Assembly (NCBI GenBank): GCA_021808665.1
Contig: JAKBBA010000079.1
Span: 1 to 15,557, forward strand
Reading direction: 5' to 3'
From: Actinomycetes bacterium
Lineage (GTDB): Bacteria > Actinomycetota > Acidimicrobiia > Acidimicrobiales > Palsa-688
Length of the DNA: 15,557 nt
The position numbers and the translations under genes are program-made. Each line of letters starts with the position of its first letter. Position 1 is the stretch's first letter. Shown one piece after another: positions 8,578-14,671 of this stretch. Below the pieces are notes generated by a model. It was not told where the DNA came from. It saw only the letters and a list, made by a program, of their open reading frames with translations, and did not search any database.

Positions 8578-8596
8578 CTTCAGGTAAGACCTGAAG
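8578..8596 (-). terminator. Intercistronic hairpin at the end of the dehydrogenase gene
   Basis: CTTCAGGT and ACCTGAAG form a perfect 8-bp inverted repeat around 3 bases and contain the dehydrogenase stop codon. There is no T tract, so it may instead act as an RNA processing or stabilising element before the lipoprotein gene. Confidence 0.4.
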
Positions 8597-9668
8597 GTGA
8601 AGCGAATGGAGCCACGATGACCTTCATGACGGAAGGGTCGCGTTCTGAAGCAGTCAGAGCTTTTTCGGCATCTTCGAGCGGGTACGTGCAATCCACCAGC
8701 TGTTCGAGTTCGTGGCGGTACGCGCTAGCGACCCCTACTGCCCGCTCGAAGACATTTGCGTATCGAAAGGTTCCAGTCAAGGCAAGCTCACGAGTTTGAA
8801 GGAAGGCGACTGGGACTGGGATCGTATCGTCGACTCCCATTCCCACTATGACGGCGGATCCGCCTGGTCGAACAGCAAAGAGGCCCGGCGCCAGCGCCCG
8901 CGAATCGCCGGAGCATTCGATAAAGGCGTCCACCTCGCCGCGGCGGGCTGATTCGTCGTCAGGAGCAACGCTTGCCGTAGCTCCCATCAGCCAAGCCCTT
9001 TCACGGCGCGACTCGGCGGGCTCGATTACGGTGATCTCTGACGCACCGCACGCCCGTGCAGCTATCAGGGCGCAGAGCCCTACAGGTCCCGCACCCGCGA
9101 TTAGCACACGGCTCCCGGGCTCGATCATCGCTTTTGAGCAAGCCCACAGTCCAACCGACAGAGGCTCGACTAACGCACCGACTGCATCGCTCACCGTGTC
9201 CGGCAGAGTCACCGCGAAGTCGGAAGGTACGACGATGTAGCGGGCTAAGGATCCATCGACTGGTGGAGTCCCCAGAAAAGCAATGTCGCGGCACAGGTTG
9301 TACCTGCCGGAATGGCATTGATCGCATCGACGGCACGGCCGGTTCGGTTCAACAGCAACCCGTTCCCCCAGGCGGTGGCTGATAACTCCGGGCCCCAAGC
9401 CGACCACGTGCCCCGCCGACTCATGTCCGAGCACAAGTGGCTGTTGCACGACGAAGTTGCCCAGCCGCCCGTGCCGATAGTAGTGAATGTCCGAACCGCA
9501 GACGCCAGTAGCCGTGATAGCGACGAGGACCTCGTGTTCGCGAGGAACCGGGGTGGGTCTATCCTCGACGCGAATCATACGCGGCGAGCAAAGCACGGCC
9601 GCCCGGTTGTCACATCGAAGGTCGCTTGCTCGCTTGGAAGCCGACAAGGGATGTAGGGTGCGGGTCAC
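8580..9668 (-). CDS. Zinc-dependent alcohol/polyol dehydrogenase (MDR family)
   Basis: A 362-residue enzyme resembling L-idonate, sorbitol and xylitol dehydrogenases. The catalytic zinc site is C57 (GVCGSDIHYY), H82-E83 (GHES) and E168 (EPLSV). Structural zinc cysteines are at 112, 115, 118 and 126, and the nucleotide loop GAGPVG is at 192-197. The VCGSDIHYYRHG wording is common in polyol and aldonate dehydrogenases. The GTG at 9668 is chosen because it overlaps the preceding stop (TAGTG); it leaves about 20 extra residues before the usual RAAVL family start. An in-frame earlier start at 9701 would overlap the SDR gene by 34 nt. It is co-transcribed with the SDR enzyme, so the two may act on successive or opposite redox steps of one substrate. 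Confidence 0.88.
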   Translation of the reverse strand: MTRTLHPLSASKRASDLRCDNRAAVLCSPRMIRVEDRPTPVPREHEVLVAITATGVCGSDIHYYRHGRLGNFVVQQPLVLGHESAGHVVGLGPGVISHRLGERVAVEPNRPCRRCDQCHSGRYNLCRDIAFLGTPPVDGSLARYIVVPSDFAVTLPDTVSDAVGALVEPLSVGLWACSKAMIEPGSRVLIAGAGPVGLCALIAARACGASEITVIEPAESRRERAWLMGATASVAPDDESARRGEVDAFIECSGDSRALAPGLFAVRPGGSAVIVGMGVDDTIPVPVAFLQTRELALTGTFRYANVFERAVGVASAYRHELEQLVDCTYPLEDAEKALTASERDPSVMKVIVAPFASPSGLT

Positions 9669-10399
9669 TAACTCGACTCCGTCATACTCCACATCGTCCA
9701 ATGCTGAGTGCGCATCCTTCGGGGCTGCTCTAGTACGACACGAATGGCGTGCGCGACGTCAGAGGCCTGCAACACTTCGTCGAGTCCTGGCATGCCCTCG
9801 TGCCTGCCGCGGCCCATGGCGAATTCGGTCAGCACTGCTGCGGGGCCTATCACGCTGACCCGAATCCCTCTTGGACGAAGCTCGCGGTCGAGGGAACCGG
9901 CTAAACCGACTTGGGAGAACTTCGTAGCGGCGTACACGGCTTCATTCCCGCCACCCCGGAAACCTGCGACTGAGCCGATAATCACGATGTCTCCCCCGCC
10001 AGCGGCCTCCATGGCTGGCACGGCCGCACGCACTGCCCAGATGGTTCCAGCCACATTCGTGTCGATCATCTCGGAAAGCTCCGCGTCGGAGTAGTCCATG
10101 ATCCCGCCGTAACCGCCGATGCCGGCTGCAACGACGACAGTGTCGAGCTTGCCGTAAGAACTCACTGCTAAGTCGACCATTCGCTGCATGTCCTCTGGTT
10201 TGCGGACATCGCCTGGGCAGGCAAGGACATCGCTCCCCAATTCCTTAACGAGCGCATCCAGGCGGTCCGCGCGCCGCGCGCTAACTACGAGTCGGCTTGA
10301 TGCATCAGATAGGACCTGCGCCGCCGCCCTACCGATCCCCGAACTCGCTCCGGTGATAGCTATAACGCTTCCGGCAAGCGACCTTCCTTCAACGAGCAC
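9668..10399 (-). CDS. Short-chain dehydrogenase/reductase (SDR family)
   Basis: A 243-residue classical SDR oxidoreductase. The cofactor loop TGASSGIG is at 16-23, the structural Asn is N115, and the catalytic residues are S143, Y156 and K160 (GSVAG and YAATK). Arg residues in SARRADRL (40-47) after the second beta strand suggest NADP(H) rather than NAD(H). The usual NNAG motif is changed to VAAG (90-93). It is the first gene of the operon, facing the divergent LacI gene. The GTG start at 10399 is supported by an in-frame stop shortly upstream. Its own ribosome site is poor, whereas a perfect AAGGAGG sits further up in front of a short leader ORF. The substrate is unknown; a sugar, polyol or keto acid is likely from context. 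Confidence 0.88.
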   Translation of the reverse strand: MLVEGRSLAGSVIAITGASSGIGRAAAQVLSDASSRLVVSARRADRLDALVKELGSDVLACPGDVRKPEDMQRMVDLAVSSYGKLDTVVVAAGIGGYGGIMDYSDAELSEMIDTNVAGTIWAVRAAVPAMEAAGGGDIVIIGSVAGFRGGGNEAVYAATKFSQVGLAGSLDRELRPRGIRVSVIGPAAVLTEFAMGRGRHEGMPGLDEVLQASDVAHAIRVVLEQPRRMRTQHWTMWSMTESS

Positions 10400-10460
10400 G
10401 ACACACCCCCCGACACGCTAAGTAATCGATTACACGACTGGAGCTGGCGAATACGCTCAT
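10389..10460 (-). CDS. Possible 23-residue leader ORF before the SDR gene
   Basis: An ATG at 10460 lies 8 nt after a perfect AAGGAGG (10469-10475). The ORF (MSVFASSSRVIDYLACRGVC, then RAR) ends at TGA 10391-10389, 8 nt past the SDR GTG start in another frame. The palindromic operator lies inside it. It may couple SDR translation by termination and re-initiation, or it may be chance. Confidence 0.4.
   Translation of the reverse strand: MSVFASSSRVIDYLACRGVCRAR
10422..10433. promoter_or_regulatory. LacI-type operator palindrome
   Basis: GTAATCGATTAC is a perfect 12-bp palindrome with a central CG, as in most LacI/GalR-family operators. It sits 23 nt upstream of the SDR start, between that operon and the divergent LacI-family gene, where a repressor would block operon transcription or elongation. 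Confidence 0.65.
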
Positions 10461-10589
10461 CTAGCATCCCTCCTTTTTGTGCCTGTAGGCAACACTTATG
10501 ATTTCTCGTGTCATCTAGTGAGCTACTTGCTACGCCCGACTAACCTACACTGAGTATTCGATTTCTTAGCATACCGAGAAGGAGTCCCC
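10434..10589. promoter_or_regulatory. Divergent promoter region
   Basis: This AT-richer stretch separates the operon and the LacI-family gene and must hold both promoters. A small inverted repeat TGCCT-GT-AGGCA is at 10480-10491. I could not identify convincing -35/-10 pairs by eye. Confidence 0.5.
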
Positions 10590-10691
10590 ATGGCAAGTTC
10601 TAATTTGCGTTTTGTCCGCCTGCCGCTCTCGTCGCCAACTTCGCCCGACGGAACAGTCAACCGGGCTGGCGCACCCAATGTCGCCTCGTAG
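10590..10691 (+). CDS. Possible 33-residue leader ORF before the LacI-family gene
   Basis: An ATG at 10590 follows AAGGAG (10579-10584) with good spacing. The ORF begins MASSNLRFVRLPLSS and ends at TAG 10689-10691, 11 nt past the likely regulator ATG (10678) in another frame. The regulator itself has only a weak ribosome site, which would fit coupling by re-initiation. A frameshifted regulator N-terminus is the alternative. Confidence 0.4.
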   Translation: MASSNLRFVRLPLSSPTSPDGTVNRAGAPNVAS

Positions 10692-11817
10692 CCCGACGGA
10701 GGAGCACCGGCCACCGACGATCACGGAAGTTGCCCGCCGAGCCGGCGTGTCCACTGCCACCGTTTCGCGCGTGCTGAATTCGAATCCAAAGGTCGACCCT
10801 GTCTTGGCCGCCCGAGCACGCCAAGCTATAGAGGAGCTCGGTTACGAACCGAGTCGGGTGGCACGAAGCCTTCGAACTCGGACCAGCCGGGTGTGGGCGC
10901 TCATAATTCCAGATATCCGAAACCCATTTTTTACCGACACGATCCGCGGCATAGAGGACGTCGCACATGAAGAGGATTACTTAATAGTCCTGTGCAACTC
11001 CGAAAGCGATATTGGCAAGGAATCCGGCTACATGAAGCTGGCCGTAGCCGAGCACATGGCAGGAATCATTCTATCGCCGGCCTCGCAAGACACTGCGTCT
11101 GCGCTGTCATCGGCACACCACAAAGCCGTGGTGACTTTCGACCGCCGACTCGCATTGCCGTTCGATTGGGTCGGAATCGACAGCCAGCTTGGCGCAGAAA
11201 TGGCGACCGATCATCTAATCGACAATGGATACCGACGAATCGCGTGCATCAGCGGTCCGACGAACACCACTACTGGAGCTGATCGGTTAGCAGGCTATAC
11301 CCGCGCGCTCTCCCGCGCATACGACGATGACACCCACTCGCTCATCGAGTTAGGCGACTTTGGCGAAACATGTGCATACGAGGCAATGCAACGACTGTTG
11401 CAGCTGAAGGAACCCCCAGACGCAGTATTCACCGCGAACAATCTGACGACGCTCGGCGCGCTTCGCGCGATAGACGAACGAGGGCTTCGTGTGCCCGACG
11501 ACATCGGTGTGGTTGGATTCGACGATTTGCCATGGGCACCTCTGGTCCGGACTCCTGTCACAACGGTATCCCAGCCCACGTATCAGCTCGGTGTTGAGAC
11601 TGCTCGTCTTCTGCTCAGTCGCATCAACGGAAACACCGGACCCGCGCGAACAGTTATGCTCGCACCAAGCCTGCGGGTGCGGGCAAGTTCGACGCCTCGG
11701 GAGCCGGTGAGTGCCAGCGAAGATTCAGTGCCAGACCGGCAAGCCCATGAGGAGGGCGGCCAGCCACGTCGCGTGGTTAACGGACTCGGCACTCTCGCAA
11801 AGGGGTTACCACGTTGA
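10678..11817 (+). CDS. LacI-family transcriptional regulator
   Basis: A 379-residue regulator. The N-terminal helix-turn-helix ITEVARRAGVSTATVSRVLN is at residues 15-34, followed by the hinge helix region GYEPSRVARSLRTRTSR. A periplasmic-binding-protein-like ligand domain starts at VWALIIPDIRNPFFTD and includes GVVGFDDLPWAPLVRTPVTT, the family's C-terminal signature. A Ser/Arg-rich tail of about 30 residues extends past the usual end. ATG 10678 is preferred because the HTH then starts near residue 15; a TTG at 10612 would add 22 residues. It is transcribed away from the catabolic operon, and a perfect palindromic operator lies between them. It therefore most likely represses that operon and is released by a pathway sugar or polyol. 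The effector is unknown. Confidence 0.92.
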   Translation: MSPRSPTEEHRPPTITEVARRAGVSTATVSRVLNSNPKVDPVLAARARQAIEELGYEPSRVARSLRTRTSRVWALIIPDIRNPFFTDTIRGIEDVAHEEDYLIVLCNSESDIGKESGYMKLAVAEHMAGIILSPASQDTASALSSAHHKAVVTFDRRLALPFDWVGIDSQLGAEMATDHLIDNGYRRIACISGPTNTTTGADRLAGYTRALSRAYDDDTHSLIELGDFGETCAYEAMQRLLQLKEPPDAVFTANNLTTLGALRAIDERGLRVPDDIGVVGFDDLPWAPLVRTPVTTVSQPTYQLGVETARLLLSRINGNTGPARTVMLAPSLRVRASSTPREPVSASEDSVPDRQAHEEGGQPRRVVNGLGTLAKGLPR

Positions 11818-12438
11818 TCAGCGCTCCCCTCGGCATTGACGACATCATTTTGTCAGGGGCGGTCAGGGCATAGTTTCGACTAGGTCAGCGAGCTCGCCGA
11901 AGGTTGCCGCGGTACTCCCTCGGGATCCGCGATCAGACTTTATCTTGGCGTATAAGAGATTTGCTTATACGGGTTGATAAGAGCTGGTAGAGGCTGGTTG
12001 GGTCTGGCCTCTTTGCCGGCAGGCGGCCCAGTCGAGGGTGGTGGAGGTCGTGTCAAACGGCAGCCTGACCTCCCCGCCGCAAGGGCAGGGGTGAGGTAGC
12101 AGACCTGGTCGCCGGCGGGCCGGTAAGCGGAAGCCTCGACCAGGGCCAGGACTCCGGGCAGGCGAATGACCGGCCAGTCCAGTTAGCGCTACGCGCCATC
12201 GGCGGCGCCTCACCGCCCGGCGTGCCCGCGCCGCGAGCGCGGAACTGCCTGGAGGGTGAGTGCCCCAGCGAAACCGCTCGCGCCTTCGAACGAGGGACAC
12301 CTGGCCGCATCGCAGCCGACGTGACCGGCCAGAAAGATGGAGCGTCACCATCTGCGGTCCAACAGCAGCGCCACAAGTCCCGCTGAACGCGCTGTGAAAT
12401 CGGGTGTGAAGGTCGGTGCGGTGGAATACCGTGAGTAC
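11818..12438. other. Gene-poor stretch after the LacI-family gene
   Basis: I see no supportable gene here. Minus-strand frames between about 12000 and 12350 stay open and include fragments such as HPCPCGGEVRLPFDTTSTTL, but no family is recognised and the open frames follow from high GC. The stretch holds the long dyad at 11940-11980 and a weak stem-loop near 11826-11859 that could end the regulator transcript. Confidence 0.5.
11940..11980. repeat. Long symmetrical dyad, recombinase-core or operator-like
   Basis: Perfect 8-bp arms CGTATAAG (11949-11956) and CTTATACG (11964-11971) flank a 7-base spacer, AGATTTG. Outside them, TTATC (11940-11944) and GATAA (11976-11980) are also complementary and equally spaced, giving a 41-bp dyad. 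Arms around a 6-8-base spacer resemble a tyrosine-recombinase crossover site; a repressor operator or a hairpin is also possible. Confidence 0.5.
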
Positions 12439-12837
12439 ATGGCAGCCGCCACCCCCGTCCGTCCTGGGCTACGAGCGCACGCTCAGGCAACCCGCCTCGA
12501 CACGCCCGTCCTGGTCAAAGAACTCCGTGATCTGCTCGACGCTAGGCTTGTCGCCTCTCTCGGCGGCGTGCGTGAGACACGGGCCGTACGCCAGTGGACT
12601 CAACTATGGCACTCGGGCTATCCAGGACGGGACCGACGAACGTCGGCTGCGCCTCGCCTACCAGATCGCCGTCCTAATCGGCGAGCGCGACGCCCCCCAG
12701 TGATCCAGGCCTGATTCCAAGGGCTGAACCCGGCCCTCGAAGACCGCTCCCCAGCCCGGCTACTGCGCGAAGGCGACCTCGAGGAGGTAGGCCCCGCCGT
12801 GCTCGACGCCGCCCGGGTGTTCGCGGCAACTAGCTGA
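12439..12837 (+). pseudogene. Xre/MbcA-like antitoxin-type gene, broken
   Basis: Three pieces in order match one small protein of the Xre/MbcA/ParS antitoxin type. Frame 1 gives ...LVKELRDLLDARLVASLGGV and RETRAVRQW. Frame 2, from about 12602, gives TRAIQDGTDERRLRLAYQIA and VLIGERDAP. Frame 1 again, from 12700, gives VIQA, then a TGA (12712-12714) where the family has Trp, then FQGLNPALEDRSPARLLREG and DLEEVGPAVL, ending at TGA 12835-12837. The gene therefore has two frame changes and one nonsense codon. The intact family pattern I recall reads ...AWFQGLNP.L.DRSPARLLREGDL. Such proteins often pair with RES-domain toxins; none is visible nearby. The ATG at 12439 is a guess. Confidence 0.75.
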
Positions 12838-12975
12838 GCCAATAGCCCAGACGGTCATCCCCACTGCAGCGAGTGAGCCCGCTGCAGTGATCAATCCCGG
12901 CCCGGTGCGTGAACTCTCTGTGTTACGCCGGCGACGAGGCATCGAACGTACGTCCCGTAGTGGGATATCCTCGGT

Positions 12976-12995
12976 GAGCGGGCGGCCTCCCGCTC
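12976..12995. promoter_or_regulatory. Inverted repeat upstream of hicB
   Basis: GAGCGGG (12976-12982) and CCCGCTC (12989-12995) form a perfect 7-bp inverted repeat about 25 bases before the hicB start. It could be an autoregulatory operator, since HicB proteins often repress their own promoter. TAGCCT at 13007-13012 lies 7 nt before the ATG at 13020 and could be the -10 box of a leaderless transcript. Confidence 0.35.
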
Positions 12996-13019
12996 GGTAT
13001 CTCCAGTAGCCTTGTGGTG

Positions 13020-13244
13020 ATGGAAGTTCCCCAAGACGTCGAGTTCGTCTTCGAGCCAGACCCCGCAGGCGGCTACCACGCTTATGCTCCTGACCTGCCC
13101 GGCCTTCGCACTGAGGGAAACACCCTCGATGAGGCCACGACCAACGCCGAGGAAGCGCTGGCGCCTCACATCGAGGGGTTGCGCGAGGAAGGCCGTTCGT
13201 TAGAGATGGGGATCGTCCGCCGGCGCCTTTCGCTACCGGCTTGA
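13020..13244 (+). CDS. hicB: HicB-family antitoxin
   Basis: A 74-residue protein of the HicB antitoxin family. The sequence VEFVFEPDPAGGYHAYAPDL shows the classic HicB fold start (a strand, then GGY.A..PDLPGL, then the G.T..EA..NA.EAL helix). There is no separate C-terminal DNA-binding domain, as in the short HicB forms. HicB normally binds and neutralises the HicA mRNA interferase. Two GTG codons (13014, 13017) precede the ATG at 13020; the ATG is chosen because of a possible leaderless promoter, and no ribosome site is evident. The stop overlaps the TTG start of the broken hicA, so the pair was once an operon. The gene itself is intact, making it an orphan antitoxin. Confidence 0.85.
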   Translation: MEVPQDVEFVFEPDPAGGYHAYAPDLPGLRTEGNTLDEATTNAEEALAPHIEGLREEGRSLEMGIVRRRLSLPA

Positions 13245-13459
13245 GCGGCCGTCTTGCGGTCGTCTCCGGGGCAGAACTGCTCGCTGCGCTCGGCAAGCTG
13301 GGATAGATCGTGGTTCGTCAACGCGGCAGTCACGAGCGTCTCCGCCATCCAGACCGCCCCGTGCCCCCTGGTTGTGCCGCTCCACCGAGAGCTGAAACGC
13401 GGCACACCCGCGGGAATCCTGCGTGACGCAGAAATCGCGCCGACGAGCTGCGCCCATAG
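13241..13459 (+). pseudogene. hicA: HicA-family toxin, inactivated
   Basis: Directly coupled to hicB (TTG start at 13241 overlapping the TGA). Frame 2 reads SGRLAVVSGAELLAALGKLG, then an in-frame TAG (13304-13306), then IVVRQRGSHERLRHPD, which includes the conserved RGSH catalytic histidine of HicA. From about 13350-13366 the homology moves to frame 3 (PLVVPLHRELKRGTPAGILR, DAEI). It returns to frame 2 at 13442 (DELRP, stop 13457-13459). One nonsense codon and two frame changes therefore inactivate a protein of about 72 residues, the usual HicA length. The TAG may derive from a Trp or Phe codon. The toxin would be an RNase of the double-stranded RNA-binding fold acting on translated mRNA. The reconstruction is strong because every conserved block is present in order. 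Confidence 0.85.
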
Positions 13460-13890
13460 CCGTCAACCGACCCCGGTTGGCCGGAGCAACCAGGGTCATG
13501 CAGCCGATGACACGGAGGGTCAGCCCACAGCAGCAGGGAGCTCGCTACGGTTAGCGACCCCAGGCAAGCGTTCCAAGTCGGGGACGCCCCGACCCGTCGG
13601 CGCGGACTCCTTTGGATTTACATTTAGGCGATCCCCCATCCCGGTTCCGCCGTCTGCGAAGTGCCGCATTGCCTGCCAGGAAGCCCCACTTCGGCGTCCT
13701 TACGAAAATTATGGCGTTTGCAGAGACGCGAACAGTTCAAACGCCGAAGCCACGCCAGAGCGTTCTCAGCTTATTGAGGATCATCCCGCATCCATCCCGT
13801 ATCCCACAAAATCCATGGCCATCTATTATCATCCCCACGTCGCTGACCTGCGGTTCTGTATTTTCCTGGACCCCCTTGGAAGCCTCTGGG
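13460..13890 (+). other. No recognisable gene between hicA and the tRNA fragment
   Basis: Long open frames exist but show no conserved motif and lack ribosome sites, so I treat them as chance. The stretch contains the second copy of the near repeat (13525-13552), and its right part is visibly richer in A and T than its surroundings. Confidence 0.5.
13525..13552 (+). repeat. Near copy of the sequence at 494-521
   Basis: An ungapped comparison with 494-521 gives 23 identical bases of 28, including a perfect 13-mer GCTCGCTACGGTT (509-521 and 13540-13552), in the same orientation. The two copies bracket the whole operon, regulator and hicBA. A 13-mer match alone is expected by chance at this scale; the extension makes it somewhat more notable. 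Confidence 0.4.
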
Positions 13891-13894
13891 GCAT

Positions 13895-13937
13895 TTCCCA
13901 AGCCGAGAACGCTGGTTCGATTCCCGTCGCTCGCTCC
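13895..13937 (+). other. 3' half of tRNA-Gly(CCC), attachment-site remnant
   Basis: From an anticodon loop TTCCCAA (13895-13901, anticodon CCC at 13897-13899) the sequence runs through a T-arm GGTTCGATTCCCGT (13914-13927) and an acceptor strand CGCTCGC followed by TCC. This closely follows the 3' half of actinobacterial tRNA-Gly. The 5' half is missing: the bases before the loop do not pair with those after it. The T-stem also has a mismatch (T at 13913). It is not a functional tRNA. Integrative elements often regenerate exactly this half when they insert into tRNA genes, so this is probably a decayed att site. Confidence 0.65.
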
Positions 13938-14000
13938 CGAAAAAGCGCTGCTCACGGCCTATTTCCGGTCGCTTCGAAGACTTCTTCGAGGGGCGTCCTT

Positions 14001-14016
14001 CGCGCGATATCGCGCG
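14001..14016. repeat. 16-bp perfect palindrome
   Basis: CGCGCGATATCGCGCG reads the same on both strands and lies about 65 bases past the tRNA-Gly fragment. It could be a protein-binding site of the former mobile element or simple GC-rich chance. Confidence 0.5.
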
Positions 14017-14486
14017 CATGGTTGGTGGGCGGGGCTCGGCGTGGCCTGCGGGAGGCCCGGGGCGCCGGTGCTTGTGGCCCACGAGGGCGCTGAGGAAGGG
14101 GGCGAAGCAGGGCGGAGCCACCGGACTGGCGGCCTGCCTCGCTAACGCCCGTTCGGAGCACCGTCTCCGAGCCCCTAGGCGCCTCGAGGGCGTGATTCTG
14201 CGCTGACCCCCAGGAACTCCCGACATCCCGGTTCGGGCGGCGCAATCTGCTCGGAGGTAGTGAGCCTGGCTAAATTCCCGACCCGTCGATCGGAGCGGGC
14301 ACGAGGCACCGGGCATCGCTGTCCGGTAGGCCCAGATCAGGGCGATCTGTCACCGCCGACTCGACAACCGGCGTCCCGCCCGGCCAACCTGTACCGCTCA
14401 CCCCACCAAGCCGCTCGTCCGTGGGTACAGGGACCGAAGGGCGAGTGCAACGCCCCTGAAACCCGTCGATACGAGGAGCCAGCTGG

Positions 14487-14533
14487 ACCCGCCCGATATA
14501 GCGGGAGGTCACCGGGCCTTTTCTCGGGCGGGT
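14487..14533. repeat. 10-bp inverted repeat with structured loop
   Basis: ACCCGCCCGA (14487-14496) and TCGGGCGGGT (14524-14533) are perfectly complementary around 27 bases. As RNA this would be a very stable stem. A bidirectional terminator without T tracts, or a small structured RNA, would fit; no known class is recognised. Confidence 0.45.
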
Positions 14534-14671
14534 CTTACGGGAATCGCCCCGCGGAGCCACCGAGATGACGCTGGCCGACCCGTGACGTCGCCGCACGGGG
14601 GTCCTTGACCGTGCGTCGTCGGGCGTGATCAGAGAGCTTCTATCTGCGCCGTAACTCTTTGCCTAACTGGC

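Larger units (their letters stand above)
13938..14671. other. Gene-poor, GC-rich stretch with palindromes
   Basis: I see no supportable gene here. It holds a 7-bp inverted repeat TCGAAGA/TCTTCGA (13974-13989), a 16-bp palindrome (14001-14016), a hairpin TCGGAG/CTCCGA (14153-14170), and a 10-bp inverted repeat with a 27-base loop (14487-14533). Open frames on both strands near 14260-14600 match nothing I know. Confidence 0.5.

Noticed and set aside
11965..12490. Two overlapping minus-strand open frames after the LacI-family gene, one with a CPCGG...CR zinc-ribbon-like string
   Set aside because: Composition is Arg/Pro/Ser-rich as in GC-rich chance frames, no ribosome site or family match was found, and the plus strand carries the antitoxin pseudogene over part of it.
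13254..14145. Long plus-strand open frames running through hicA and the tRNA fragment
   Set aside because: One contains a genuine HicA block only because of a frameshift, and both read through the tRNA-Gly remnant, giving the familiar false peptide NAGSIPVARS; no continuous protein family is present.
14260..14596. Open frames of about 100 codons on both strands
   Set aside because: They overlap each other, match nothing recognised and follow from high GC; a strong stem-loop inside them suggests non-coding sequence.
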